Of a stretch of DNA of 64,000 bases, positions 54,465 to 63,600 are shown piece after piece. The notes beneath the pieces are model-generated. The model did no database searches, was not told where the DNA came from, and worked only from the letters and a program-made list of their open reading frames with translations. Made by a program: the position numbers and the translations under genes. The DNA is from Neisseriaceae bacterium. Its GTDB lineage: Bacteria > Pseudomonadota > Gammaproteobacteria > Burkholderiales > Neisseriaceae. The stretch covers positions 16,825-80,824 of the forward strand of contig JAGBKK010000031.1 in the NCBI GenBank assembly GCA_017934045.1, in the 5' to 3' direction. Position 1 is the first letter of the stretch, and each line of letters begins with the position of its first letter.

Positions 54465-54525
54465 TTTGATACGCAGTATCAAACCTTTGATAAACGCAGT
54501 TTATCAAAGAAGATGACGAAGTCAT
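54465..54525. repeat. Array of three C(GNA)G triloop hairpins, copy 2
   Basis: Three adjacent hairpins: 54465-54483 (TTTGATAC/GTATCAAA, loop GCA), 54485-54509 (CTTTGATAAAC/GTTTATCAAAG, loop GCA, 11 perfect pairs) and 54513-54525 (ATGAC/GTCAT, loop GAA). As in the copy at 15922, the array starts about 10 bases after an uptake sequence and lies downstream of a gene (icd). A conventional terminator follows. Confidence 0.75.
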
Positions 54526-54544
54526 TAAACCGAAATTTCAACAA

Positions 54545-54568
54545 AAACCCCACCGTAAGGTGGGGTTT
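54545..54568 (+). terminator. Terminator downstream of icd
   Basis: AAACCCCACC and GGTGGGGTTT form a 10-bp stem with a GTAA loop. The T-tract on the plus strand is short, while on the minus strand T residues follow. Confidence 0.7.
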
Positions 54569-54615
54569 AAAGTTAAAGGGTTTTTTATCGACATTTCAGG
54601 CAGCCTGAAAATCAT

Positions 54616-55302
54616 TTAATCATAAATGTTCCATCTGATCAAAATATATAGGGTGTTCATATAAAATAAAAACAACATAATAGAACGAAAAATCACATAT
54701 TCTTTAAAATTGATTTCATCTTCGTGCTGATACATTTGTTGTATTTTTTTTCTTTGTGCATAATCAATATTTAAAAAGTAATGATTGATGAGTTTTAATT
54801 TACCCTTGAAAGTATTGGGCGTATATTCAGGTGGCGTATTTTTACCTTTTGGAAAAATTATTCCTGTTGCTCCGAAAATTAACAAAAAAGGAAAAAAGAA
54901 ATCAATATTTATGGTATCAATTGGCATTTTGCCTAAATCAACAAATGGCGTAATAATACAAAACAATCCTGTAATCATAGAAAGTTGTGCAAAAAATGGT
55001 AATATTTTTAATGTATTATAAACGCCTTTTTCCAATGGTTTATAATCGTTTTGATATATTTTTTGTGTAAAATAAGTTTTTCTTAATGTTTCTAATTTTT
55101 GATTTTTTTGTGTTAAATTTTCTATGTTTTTTATATCTTCAATCGTTAAATTCATTAAAATAGGATTGCCGTTTTTATTTAATTCATATTGTTGTGTAAT
55201 TTCTTGCCATTGTTTTTTGTAAATAGGTAATTTTTTTAAGGAAACAATACCATCTACAATAAAACATAATCCAAGTAGTAATAAAAATAAATCCCACAAC
55301 AT
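54616..55302 (-). CDS. Hypothetical membrane protein
   Basis: A 228-residue AT-rich gene for a protein with an N-terminal membrane helix (LWDLFLLLLGLCFIVDGIVSL), a charged region of about 80 residues, two central helices (LPFFAQLSMITGLFCIITPF and FFFPFLLIFGATGIIF) and a C-terminal helix. Not recognised. The start was set at the ATG 55302; the frame extends to a TTG inside an uptake-like sequence. Unlike its neighbours it has long lysine- and isoleucine-rich stretches, which suggests transfer. Confidence 0.65.
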   Translation of the reverse strand: MLWDLFLLLLGLCFIVDGIVSLKKLPIYKKQWQEITQQYELNKNGNPILMNLTIEDIKNIENLTQKNQKLETLRKTYFTQKIYQNDYKPLEKGVYNTLKILPFFAQLSMITGLFCIITPFVDLGKMPIDTINIDFFFPFLLIFGATGIIFPKGKNTPPEYTPNTFKGKLKLINHYFLNIDYAQRKKIQQMYQHEDEINFKEYVIFRSIMLFLFYMNTLYILIRWNIYD

Positions 55303-55365
55303 ATTTATTGATTTATTCCCTATTTCAGGCAACCTGAAAACAATTTCAGGCAGCCTGAAATATTT

Positions 55366-56568
55366 TTACAACCCCAATTTTTCCATCACAAAATCAATAT
55401 CTTTGTCGCCACGACCTGATAAATTCACCAAAATATGGTAATCCTTGCCGTGTTTTGCCGCTTCACGCAAGGCGTAGGCGGCGGCGTGCGAACTTTCCAA
55501 AGCGGGAATAATGCCTTCTTGGCGAGACAGTGCCAAAAATGCGTCCAAGCATTCTTTATCGCTTGCGGTGGTGTAATTTACGCGACCTGTGTCGTGCAAA
55601 TGACAGTGTTGCGGACCAACACCAGGATAATCCAAGCCTGACGCAATCGAATACACCGCCGAAGGACTGCCGTCTTCATTTTGCAGATAATAACAACGAA
55701 AACCGTGCATTTCGCCTTTTTTGCCCAAAGTCAGCGTTGCGGCGTGCCGTCCCACTTTATCCAAGCCGTCCCCAGCAGGTTCAACCCCTGTGAGTTTCAC
55801 GCTTTTATCGTCCAAAAAGGCGTTAAAAATACCCATCGCATTAGAACCGCCGCCGACACACGCCACCACTTCATTCGGCAAAGAACCATAGGCTGCCTGA
55901 AACTGACTGCGTGCCTCGTGTCCGACAATCGATTGAAAAAACGCCACCATTTCAGGAAAGGGTGCAGGTCCCACCACCGAGCCAATCGCATACATTGTGC
56001 CTTGTGGGTCTTTGAGATAATCTTCAAACGCACTATCCACCGCTTCTTTCAGCGTTTTCGCCCCAAACGACACAGGAATCACATTTGCCCCCAACACTTT
56101 CATACGCGACACATTGGGGTGTTCTTTGGCAATATCCACTTCGCCCATATGAATGTCGCACGGCATACCCAACAACGCTGCGGCGGTTGCCAACGCTACA
56201 CCGTGTTGCCCTGCTCCTGTTTCGGCAATTACTTTTTTCTTGCCCAAGCGTTTGGCAAGCAGCACTTCGCCAATACAATGGTTGATTTTATGAGCGCCCG
56301 TGTGGTTCAAATCTTCGCGTTTGAAATAAATATTTGCCCCATTTTTCGATAAATTACGAGCGTGATACACAGGAGACGGTCTGCCGATGTAAGTCTCACG
56401 CAAGAGTTTAAATTCTTTCAAAAATTCAGGATCGTTAATCATTAAACGAAAGCCGTCTTCAATTTCTTGCAACGCCGCTTTCAGGGCAGGGTGTTCAATT
56501 TTGCCACCAAATTCACCAAAAAAACCATTTGCGTCAGGCAAAACCTGTTTGTTTAAGCCAATATCCAT
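55366..56568 (-). CDS. trpB: Tryptophan synthase beta chain
   Basis: A protein of 400 residues from ATG 56568, normal TrpB length. It shows [16 protein letters not shown], the PLP-lysine motif [22 protein letters not shown], and the phosphate-binding [10 protein letters not shown]. It makes tryptophan from indole and serine. trpA is not adjacent, as is common in Neisseriaceae. Upstream lies an inverted pair of uptake sequences, which can form a hairpin before the gene. Confidence 0.96.
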   Translation of the reverse strand: MDIGLNKQVLPDANGFFGEFGGKIEHPALKAALQEIEDGFRLMINDPEFLKEFKLLRETYIGRPSPVYHARNLSKNGANIYFKREDLNHTGAHKINHCIGEVLLAKRLGKKKVIAETGAGQHGVALATAAALLGMPCDIHMGEVDIAKEHPNVSRMKVLGANVIPVSFGAKTLKEAVDSAFEDYLKDPQGTMYAIGSVVGPAPFPEMVAFFQSIVGHEARSQFQAAYGSLPNEVVACVGGGSNAMGIFNAFLDDKSVKLTGVEPAGDGLDKVGRHAATLTLGKKGEMHGFRCYYLQNEDGSPSAVYSIASGLDYPGVGPQHCHLHDTGRVNYTTASDKECLDAFLALSRQEGIIPALESSHAAAYALREAAKHGKDYHILVNLSGRGDKDIDFVMEKLGL

Positions 56569-56612
56569 TTGTATTCTCAAAGTTTTCAAAAGAAAAGTAT
56601 TTTACTCTTTTA

Positions 56613-56654
56613 CAGGCTGCCTGAAAGGGATTTTTAAAAATTTCAGGCAGCCTG
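56613..56654. repeat. Inverted pair of uptake sequences between an SDR gene and trpB
   Basis: CAGGCTGCCTGAAA (56613-56626) and TTTCAGGCAGCCTG (56641-56654) are exact reverse complements separated by 14 bases. They sit after the SDR stop and 45 bases before the trpB ATG, both on the minus strand, so the hairpin is a likely terminator for the SDR gene. Confidence 0.7.
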
Positions 56655-56658
56655 AAAA

Positions 56659-57477
56659 CTATTTCACGCCTAATTGTAATCGCACAATTTTATCGTATAA
56701 CCAGTTTGGTATAAATTTCATCAATATTGGAAACAGTTTTGCGTCATGCGTGGTGCGATACACCGTTTTCGGTTTATCGGCGGTTAGGGCGTGAATCATT
56801 GCCTTAACCGTGCTGTCGGTGCTTGGCGTTTGCCAGTAAGTTGGCTTATCCATATACGCCACAAAATTATCGGTAACTTGTTGATAATCTCTAATATTAT
56901 TTGGAATATCCGCCCCTGCGGTTTGCCAAAAGTCGGTTTTTATGCGTCCAGGTTCTATGGCAATCACTTTGACACCTGTGCCGTGTAATTCCTGCCGCAG
57001 TGCGGTGTGCATGCCTTTGAGAGCGTGTTTGGAAGCGGCATACCAGCCTATGCCCATGCAAGACGCGTGAGCCGCCAACGATTCGGTAATCACAATTCTG
57101 CCTGATTTTTGTTGTCGCATAGTTGGCAAAACCGCTTTCAGGCAGCGTGCCACGCCAAACACATTGACATTGAATTGATATTCAATTTTCTCCATTGAAA
57201 TGGCTTCCACCATGCCATACACGCCCAAACCTGCGTTGGCTAACAAGCCGTCTATGCGGTTTTCTTGCTCCAAAATGGCTTGGCAGGCGGCATTCACGCT
57301 GGTTTCATCGCACACATCAAGCGGCAAAACACACGCCCCCATTTGGGCTAAATCCTGCATTAACTCGGCTCTACGCGATGAAACGAACACTTTGTATCCG
57401 CCCATTTGCAATAATTTCAAAGCACAATCACGCCCAAAACCCGATGACGCACCCACAATCCAGATTACTTTTTGCAT
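56659..57477 (-). CDS. Short-chain dehydrogenase/reductase
   Basis: A 272-residue classical SDR: cofactor motif VGASSGFGRDCA (residues 8-19), LANAGLGVYG (NAG motif), catalytic Ser in ITESLAAHASCMG, and Y-x-x-x-K in WYAASKHAL. NADP-type oxidoreductase; substrate unknown. AAGGA at the end of an uptake sequence (CTGAAAGGA) is the ribosome site. Confidence 0.87.
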   Translation of the reverse strand: MQKVIWIVGASSGFGRDCALKLLQMGGYKVFVSSRRAELMQDLAQMGACVLPLDVCDETSVNAACQAILEQENRIDGLLANAGLGVYGMVEAISMEKIEYQFNVNVFGVARCLKAVLPTMRQQKSGRIVITESLAAHASCMGIGWYAASKHALKGMHTALRQELHGTGVKVIAIEPGRIKTDFWQTAGADIPNNIRDYQQVTDNFVAYMDKPTYWQTPSTDSTVKAMIHALTADKPKTVYRTTHDAKLFPILMKFIPNWLYDKIVRLQLGVK

Positions 57478-57490
57478 GTTTTTTATCCTT

Positions 57491-58183
57491 TCAGGCAGCC
57501 TGAAAAATCAAATACGCACCGATACCAAACACCGCAATATCTGCCCATAAATGGCTGATAAACGGCACCCACACACTGCGATATTTGGCGTATAAGCCTG
57601 ACCAAATTACGCCTGCGGCGAATATGCCGATAGACGCTAATATATTGTGCATTATCGGCAAGTAGGCGGTTAAAACAACGCTGTGGTGTAAGGTGAAAAT
57701 GCCTGCTGCCAAAATAACCGCTAACCATTTGATATTGAATAAATTTTCTAATTGTCGATAGAAAAAGAAACGGAAAATATATTCTTCTAACAAAGAGTTA
57801 ATCGCTATCCAATACAACGCCGCCGCCGCATAAACAAGCGGGCGATTTAAGCCAAACGCGGCGGCTTTGTCGCGAATTAAATCGGGTGAGAGCGTGTTTT
57901 TGAATAGGGCAAATGTGGCAAGAATAACGGCAAACATCATTAAGCCGATAATTAAGCCCGCAAGAGTGCCGCCGTTTTTCGGTTTGGATAGGCTAAATGC
58001 TTGTTTTTCCACAAATAAATACCATATTGCAGGCAAAACAAACAGCCAAATTTTCGCCGCCGCCCACAATAATGAGCCAGTCGCCCCCTGCGGCGAGTGT
58101 AACGCCAAAAGCACGCCCACAGTGGGCGCAGGGGCGAATAAGATTAAGGCGATGAGTGATAATAATCGAGAATGGTTTTTCAT
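57491..58183 (-). CDS. CPBP-family intramembrane metalloprotease
   Basis: A 230-residue membrane protein with about seven helices and the CPBP (Abi) motifs: EEYIFR in NSLLEEYIFRFFFYR (motif 1, EExxxR), the FTLHHS histidine (motif 2) and SHLWAD (motif 3). The family is related to CAAX prenyl protease. Substrate unknown. The last residues FQAA and the TGA stop are contributed by an uptake sequence that also forms the ribosome site of the SDR gene 14 bases further on. Confidence 0.83.
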   Translation of the reverse strand: MKNHSRLLSLIALILFAPAPTVGVLLALHSPQGATGSLLWAAAKIWLFVLPAIWYLFVEKQAFSLSKPKNGGTLAGLIIGLMMFAVILATFALFKNTLSPDLIRDKAAAFGLNRPLVYAAAALYWIAINSLLEEYIFRFFFYRQLENLFNIKWLAVILAAGIFTLHHSVVLTAYLPIMHNILASIGIFAAGVIWSGLYAKYRSVWVPFISHLWADIAVFGIGAYLIFQAA

Positions 58184-58213
58184 TGTTGTCTTTCAGGCTG
58201 CCTGAAAATAGGT

Positions 58214-58825
58214 TCATATATCCTTAAATTCTTCAAGTTCGGGAATATCTTTGATTAGTTCTCGTACTTCATCACTTAACCACGGAGCATTAAGGTCGTA
58301 TTCAAATTGCCAATTTGTTTCTGTGGTAATTAAATTTTGTAATTGTTCTCTGATTTTACGATATTTTCTTTTTTCTGTTTCAGGTAGTCTGAAATGTTTA
58401 AGTATTATATCCTGTCCATATTTAATGCGTTTTGTTTCATTATGTCTTGTTAAAATAAATCGGGGTGGAGATATTTTACCCTTTTTTCTTTTACGGTTAA
58501 TGGAGATGACGGTTTTTGTATATCGTATATCTCCATTTATAATAAAAATAAAAAAGCCTATAATCAATCCAAAAGATATGTTAAATAATGCTTCTTTGAT
58601 ATTGTGATGAAAATATAATTCATATAACGCAGGAGTAATAAATAAAATAAAAATAATACCTAATAGAAATAATATGGTAAAAATTACTGTGCCTTTATCA
58701 CTTGGTTCAATGACTGTCCAAGTGATTTTTTGTTTATCAGTTATCCATTCTTGCAAAACTCTTTCCAAAGTTTGTTTTGCATATTCGCTTTTTTCGGGAT
58801 AATAATTTATTTTTTTATTTTTCAT
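58214..58825 (-). CDS. Hypothetical membrane protein
   Basis: A 203-residue protein with two membrane helices in the middle (GTVIFTILFLLGIIFILFITPALYELYF and ALFNISFGLIIGFFIFII), a basic loop and a C-terminal cytoplasmic part with an in-frame uptake sequence (FRLPET). Not recognised. AT-rich compared with pyrC and slyX. It ends LEEFKDI. Confidence 0.6.
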   Translation of the reverse strand: MKNKKINYYPEKSEYAKQTLERVLQEWITDKQKITWTVIEPSDKGTVIFTILFLLGIIFILFITPALYELYFHHNIKEALFNISFGLIIGFFIFIINGDIRYTKTVISINRKRKKGKISPPRFILTRHNETKRIKYGQDIILKHFRLPETEKRKYRKIREQLQNLITTETNWQFEYDLNAPWLSDEVRELIKDIPELEEFKDI

Positions 58826-58868
58826 ATTTCAGGCTACCTGAAAAGTTATTGATTGCGTTGCAACAATG

Positions 58869-59081
58869 TTAATAATGCGGCGGTTTTTCATTAGCAGGCA
58901 TATCGCTGTTTGCTTGGGGATTGGTTAAATGTGTGTATAGCCAACGCAACTGTTCTTGTTGCGAATGCAGCATTTCATTCAGTTTGCTCACGGTTTTGTC
59001 TAAACTGTCAATGGTTTCGTCTTGCCACGCAAGCCGTTCTTCTAATGCGATAAGCCTTTGATTATATTCATCATTATTCAT
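58869..59081 (-). CDS. slyX: SlyX family protein
   Basis: A 70-residue coiled-coil protein matching SlyX: RLIALEERLAWQDETIDSLDKTVSKLNEML followed by QQEQLRWLYTHL. SlyX is a small protein of unknown role widely present in beta- and gamma-proteobacteria. It probably forms a helical oligomer. It lies between pyrC and a hypothetical gene, with an uptake sequence upstream. Confidence 0.88.
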   Translation of the reverse strand: MNNDEYNQRLIALEERLAWQDETIDSLDKTVSKLNEMLHSQQEQLRWLYTHLTNPQANSDMPANEKPPHY

Positions 59082-59175
59082 TTGTTTATCCTGTTTTCAT
59101 GGTTTTCAGGCTGCCTGAAACATTTGTTTTCATTTTATTCATCTCACTTGCGGTGCTATAAATGCAACTCTTTGA

Positions 59176-60213
59176 TTATTCATCAACCACACGCCACGAA
59201 ATTGTTTCGCCTGCTCGCAAGGGGACGAGTTTTTCTTCGCCAAAGGCGTAATAATCAGGCACTTGTTGTGTTTGTTTGATGAGTGTAATGGTGTCGGTGT
59301 TTTCAGGCAGCCGATAAAATTTCGCTCCGTTTTGAGACGCAAATGCTTGTAATTTGGGCAAAGCGTTGGCTTCTTCAAACGCTTCGGCATAAAGTTCAAT
59401 CGCGGCGTGGGCAGAGAATACGCCAGCACAGCCGCAAGAGCATTCTTTGCGATTTTGAGCGTGCGGTGCGGAGTCTGTGCCGAGAAAAAATTTATGCGAT
59501 AGGCTGCCTGAAACCGCTTGCAATAAGGCTTGACGGTGAGTTTCGCGTTTAAGAATAGGCAAACAATAATGGTGCGGACGCACACCGCCCACCAACAAAT
59601 GATTGCGGTTCATCAACAAGTGTTGCGGTGTCAGGGTGGCAGCAATGTTGTCATTCGCTTGACTAACAAATTCCGCCGCTTGTCTCGTGGTGATATGCTC
59701 AAAAACCATACGCAAATTAGGGTATTTTTCGCACAAAGGTTTGGCAATTTTTTCAATAAACACCGCTTCACGGTCGAAAATATCGACTGAATTATCCACC
59801 ACTTCGCCGTGCATTAACAGCGGCATTCCAGCGTCTGCCATAGCCTGCAAAGTGTCGTGCAAGCGAAATAAGTCGGTTACGCCGTCATCAGAATTGGTAG
59901 TCGCCCCAGCAGGATACAATTTAAACGCCACAATGCCGTTTTTGGCTGCCTGAAAAACCATATCAGGCGTGGTTTTGTCGGTGAGATACAGCGTCATCAA
60001 AGGCGTGAAAGCGGTGTTTTTAGGCAGGGCGTTGATAATCTCTGCTTTATAAGCCAAAGCCTGTGCCACAGTCGCCACAGGCGGTTTGAGATTAGGCATA
60101 ATCACCGCTCGCCCCATTTGGCGAGCAGAAAAGGGCGTTACCGCTTGTAAAGCCGCACCACTACGCACATGCAAGTGCATATCATCAGGGCGAATAATGG
60201 TTAAAGTTTGCAT
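59176..60213 (-). CDS. pyrC: Dihydroorotase
   Basis: A 345-residue type II dihydroorotase: [13 protein letters not shown] supplies two metal histidines, [18 protein letters not shown] the carboxylated lysine, MHGEV and FEHITTRQA further histidines, and GTDSAPHAQ the catalytic Asp. It closes carbamoyl-aspartate to dihydroorotate in pyrimidine synthesis. Uptake sequences are read as SGSLSH and RLPEN. Confidence 0.96.
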   Translation of the reverse strand: MQTLTIIRPDDMHLHVRSGAALQAVTPFSARQMGRAVIMPNLKPPVATVAQALAYKAEIINALPKNTAFTPLMTLYLTDKTTPDMVFQAAKNGIVAFKLYPAGATTNSDDGVTDLFRLHDTLQAMADAGMPLLMHGEVVDNSVDIFDREAVFIEKIAKPLCEKYPNLRMVFEHITTRQAAEFVSQANDNIAATLTPQHLLMNRNHLLVGGVRPHHYCLPILKRETHRQALLQAVSGSLSHKFFLGTDSAPHAQNRKECSCGCAGVFSAHAAIELYAEAFEEANALPKLQAFASQNGAKFYRLPENTDTITLIKQTQQVPDYYAFGEEKLVPLRAGETISWRVVDE

Positions 60214-60460
60214 TTTTGTTCCTTATCAATTTTATTTGCAGGCTGCCTGAAATTGATTTTTATCAAGTTTAATGGAAATTTTTTTATTTTTCATTATCTT
60301 ATATTTTTTTGCATAAAAATAAGATATTATCATTGAACAATATAATCTATATTTTATGCAATTTCTATTCCAAAAAATATTTTATAATATAACACATTGA
60401 AAAACAAAAATAAAAAAACTATCTTATTTAAAAGTCATCGCAAATAATTTATAAAAAAAA

Positions 60461-60489
60461 TTGTACACATTTTTAGAAAATGGTGTAAT
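60461..60489 (+). promoter_or_regulatory. Candidate promoter of the autotransporter adhesin gene
   Basis: TTGTAC (60461-60466), 17 bases, TGTAAT (60484-60489), about 115 bases before the ATG at 60605. The 391-bp gap between pyrC and the adhesin gene is very AT-rich, has one uptake sequence at its left end and no other gene; nothing else is recognised in it. Confidence 0.55.
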
Positions 60490-60604
60490 ATTAAACTTTG
60501 CTTAACAGCATTTTTGGGTTTTTGAAAACACAATGCGAAACAGGAAACTTCGCTTGTGTGCAATGATGAAACCTTTAACCATTTTTACATAAGGGAGCAG
60601 GACA

Positions 60605-63600
60605 ATGAACAAAATCTATCGCACCGTTTATAACGAAACCACCAACACTTGGGTGGCTGTGGAAGAAACCGCAAAATCGCACCGCAAATCATCAAGCGGT
60701 GTGGTGGATAATGCCACGGCTGGCGTTTCAGGCAGCCTGAAAGTTCGTTCGCTTACTGCGATTGCAGCAGCTTTGGCAATGGTGTCGCCGTTTATGGCAA
60801 ATCAGGCACAGGCAGATGTTTTGTGTAAAAATACTTCTAATAATCAAGTAACGGCTCGAACGACGTGTGAAAGCGGTGAAAATGCTATATCGCAAATGAG
60901 TTGGAGCGGTGGAACGGCTAATGGCACAAATTCAACCGCTTGGTCGGGTGGTTATGCAGGTGCAAAGCAAAATTCAGATACAGTTAATTACACTATAAAC
61001 TCAAACAACTACCCTGCTGATGAAAATGGCAATAGACCAACATTCACCATTACTGAAACTGTAAAAGGAAACGGTGCAAATGCAACGGCTTGGGGTGGCG
61101 GTCGTGCGATTGGTCCAAACGCCACTGCAATGGCAAACGGTAAAGCGTATGGCAGCTCTTCATTAGCAGTTGGTAATGGTGCGATTGCTTATGGTCCTAA
61201 TTCTATTGCTTTTGGGCGTGGTAAAGCCATTGGTTCAGATTCCATTGCTTTTGGTCAATCAACGGCATTCGGACCAAACTCTTTTGCCAATGGTTCAAGT
61301 AAAACTATTGCAATAGGGTCTAATTCTGTGGCTTATGGTGAAAGCACGATTGCCGAAGGTAATAACGCAATGACTTGGGGTTTTGGCACAAGAACCGCAG
61401 GCAATAATGCCACTGCTTTTGGTAAATGGACAGTAGCTAGTGGCGAGCGTGCAACAGCGTTTGGTATGCAAAACCAAGCTTTGGCAAATAATTCAGTAAC
61501 AGCAGGCGGTTTCAATAATGTCATCAACGCAGGTTCTGAAAATTCTGCTTCTCTTGGCGGCGAAAATGCTCAAATTCAAGGAAAAGACAGCGTTACTTTG
61601 GGCGGTAATGGTTCGCAAGCCTTGTCGAATAATTCTTTGGCTGCTGTGGGCGGTGTCGTTTCTGCTGGTGCGGAAAATGCGATTGCAATGGGTAAAAATT
61701 CTACCGTTTATACCCATGCGGATAATTCATTCGCCGCTTTGGGTGGGCAAGTGGGTTCAACCGCTGGTGAATATTCTCAAAATGCCGTGGCGATTGGTTC
61801 AGGAGCGGTGGCGGATTATGCGTCATCAGGTTCTTCGGGGGGTGGTACAGACAAATCACCATCTGGTAATGTGGCTTTGGGTGTGAATACGCATGCCGAA
61901 GGTGCTGGCACGGTGGCAATTGGCGGTCAAACAAATTCAAAAGGTGCATACGCACAAAACAGCGGTTCGATTGCAATTGGTGCCAAAGCAGAAGCCGTGG
62001 GGGCAACACTTAATTACCGCAGTGGTACACAACCTGCCAAAGGCACAAATAGCGAATATGATCGAACATTAAATACTGCGACTTGGGGATCAAATACCAA
62101 ACCATCACAAATGGTGGCTATTGGCGATAGTGCTGCGGCATACGGCGACCAAGCAACAGCAATTGGTGCAAACAGTATTGCCGCAGGTACTGCGTCTATT
62201 GCTATGGGCGGCGATGATTTAGGGCGTTCTGATAAACCTGGTAAAACTCAATTTGCAAATATTCAAACACAATTAAGCACCCTGAACAGCACCTTAACCG
62301 CTAACGGTTATACTGCCCCATCAACATTGACCAACACTTTAACAGCAGGTGATGTTGCTTATTATGATGTTACGCTTGCCAAAGGCGATGCGTCTGTGGT
62401 GATTGGTCAAAAAGCCGTGGCAGAGGGACATTTGTCTAATGCAGTGGGGGCTTTATCACGCAGTAAAGGTAATAACAGCATTGCATTTGGTACGGCATCT
62501 CAAACTGGTGCTGATAATTCCATTGCTATGGGTGCAGTGGCAACCACAGGCGATAGTGCAACACAATCTACCGCCATCGGTTATATGGCACAAACAGGCG
62601 GTACGGTTGATGTTTCCAAAGTCGATAGCGTTGCTAATATGACTTACAGCGTCAATGGCGGTGATACGCAAAATGTTGTTGATTTAGGTTCGCAAACTGG
62701 CACTGGCGAAAATTCGGTTGCCGTGGGCGAACACAATAAAGTGTTAGGCTCAAATTCCACCGCTGTGGGTCAAGGTAATATTGTGATTGGCAATAATAGC
62801 GGTGCGTTTGGTGATCCGAATGTGATTATTGGCGATAATAGCAAGGTTGTGGGTAACGATAATGTTGTTGCTGCAAATAAAGCATTTGTAGTCGGTAATA
62901 ATGTTACCCAAACTGCCGATAACTCTGTATTCTTGGGCGATAGTGCGGCGTATGTTGTCAAAGGCACAACCACCGCAGGCATTAGCCAATATACCGATAG
63001 TTATACCATTGGCAATGCTACTTACGACAACGCTTTTGCTGCACAAGGCAGTGATACAATGGGCGTGGTGTCTGTGGGTGCGGTTGGTTCTGAACGCCGT
63101 ATTCAAAATGTGGCTGCTGGTTTGGTGAGTGCAGACAGCACAGACGCTATTAACGGTTCTCAATTAAATGCGGCTTATGAAGATTTGCAGTGGCGAATCA
63201 GTGCCGCTAAAACTGGTGGCGATATCAATACTGCTATCGATAGTGAAGTGGTGGGTAAATACACAGGTAGCAAAAATGGCGGTAATGTGAAATTTATCGC
63301 AGGCGATGGCGTTGCCATTAAAACCAGTCGCGATGCCACAACGGACGGTTCATTGAACTTGGAATTTTCAATGAACACCACCACCGTGTCAAATACAGAC
63401 AATGGCAGCCTGAAACTTGATGATATTAACAAAGGCAATAGCCCTGCAACCGCCGCTACTGTGGTGAATGCGGTGAATAACTCCTATTGGGTGGCAACGG
63501 ACGGAACGAAAACAACCGAAGTTAAACCCAGTAATCAAGTGCAATGGAAAGGCTCTGATGGTGTTGAAGTTGTTTTGAATGATAATACCAAAACTTTTGA

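Noticed and set aside
55681..56352. 223-residue frame opposite trpB
   Set aside because: Antisense shadow; trpB is complete and well conserved on the other strand.
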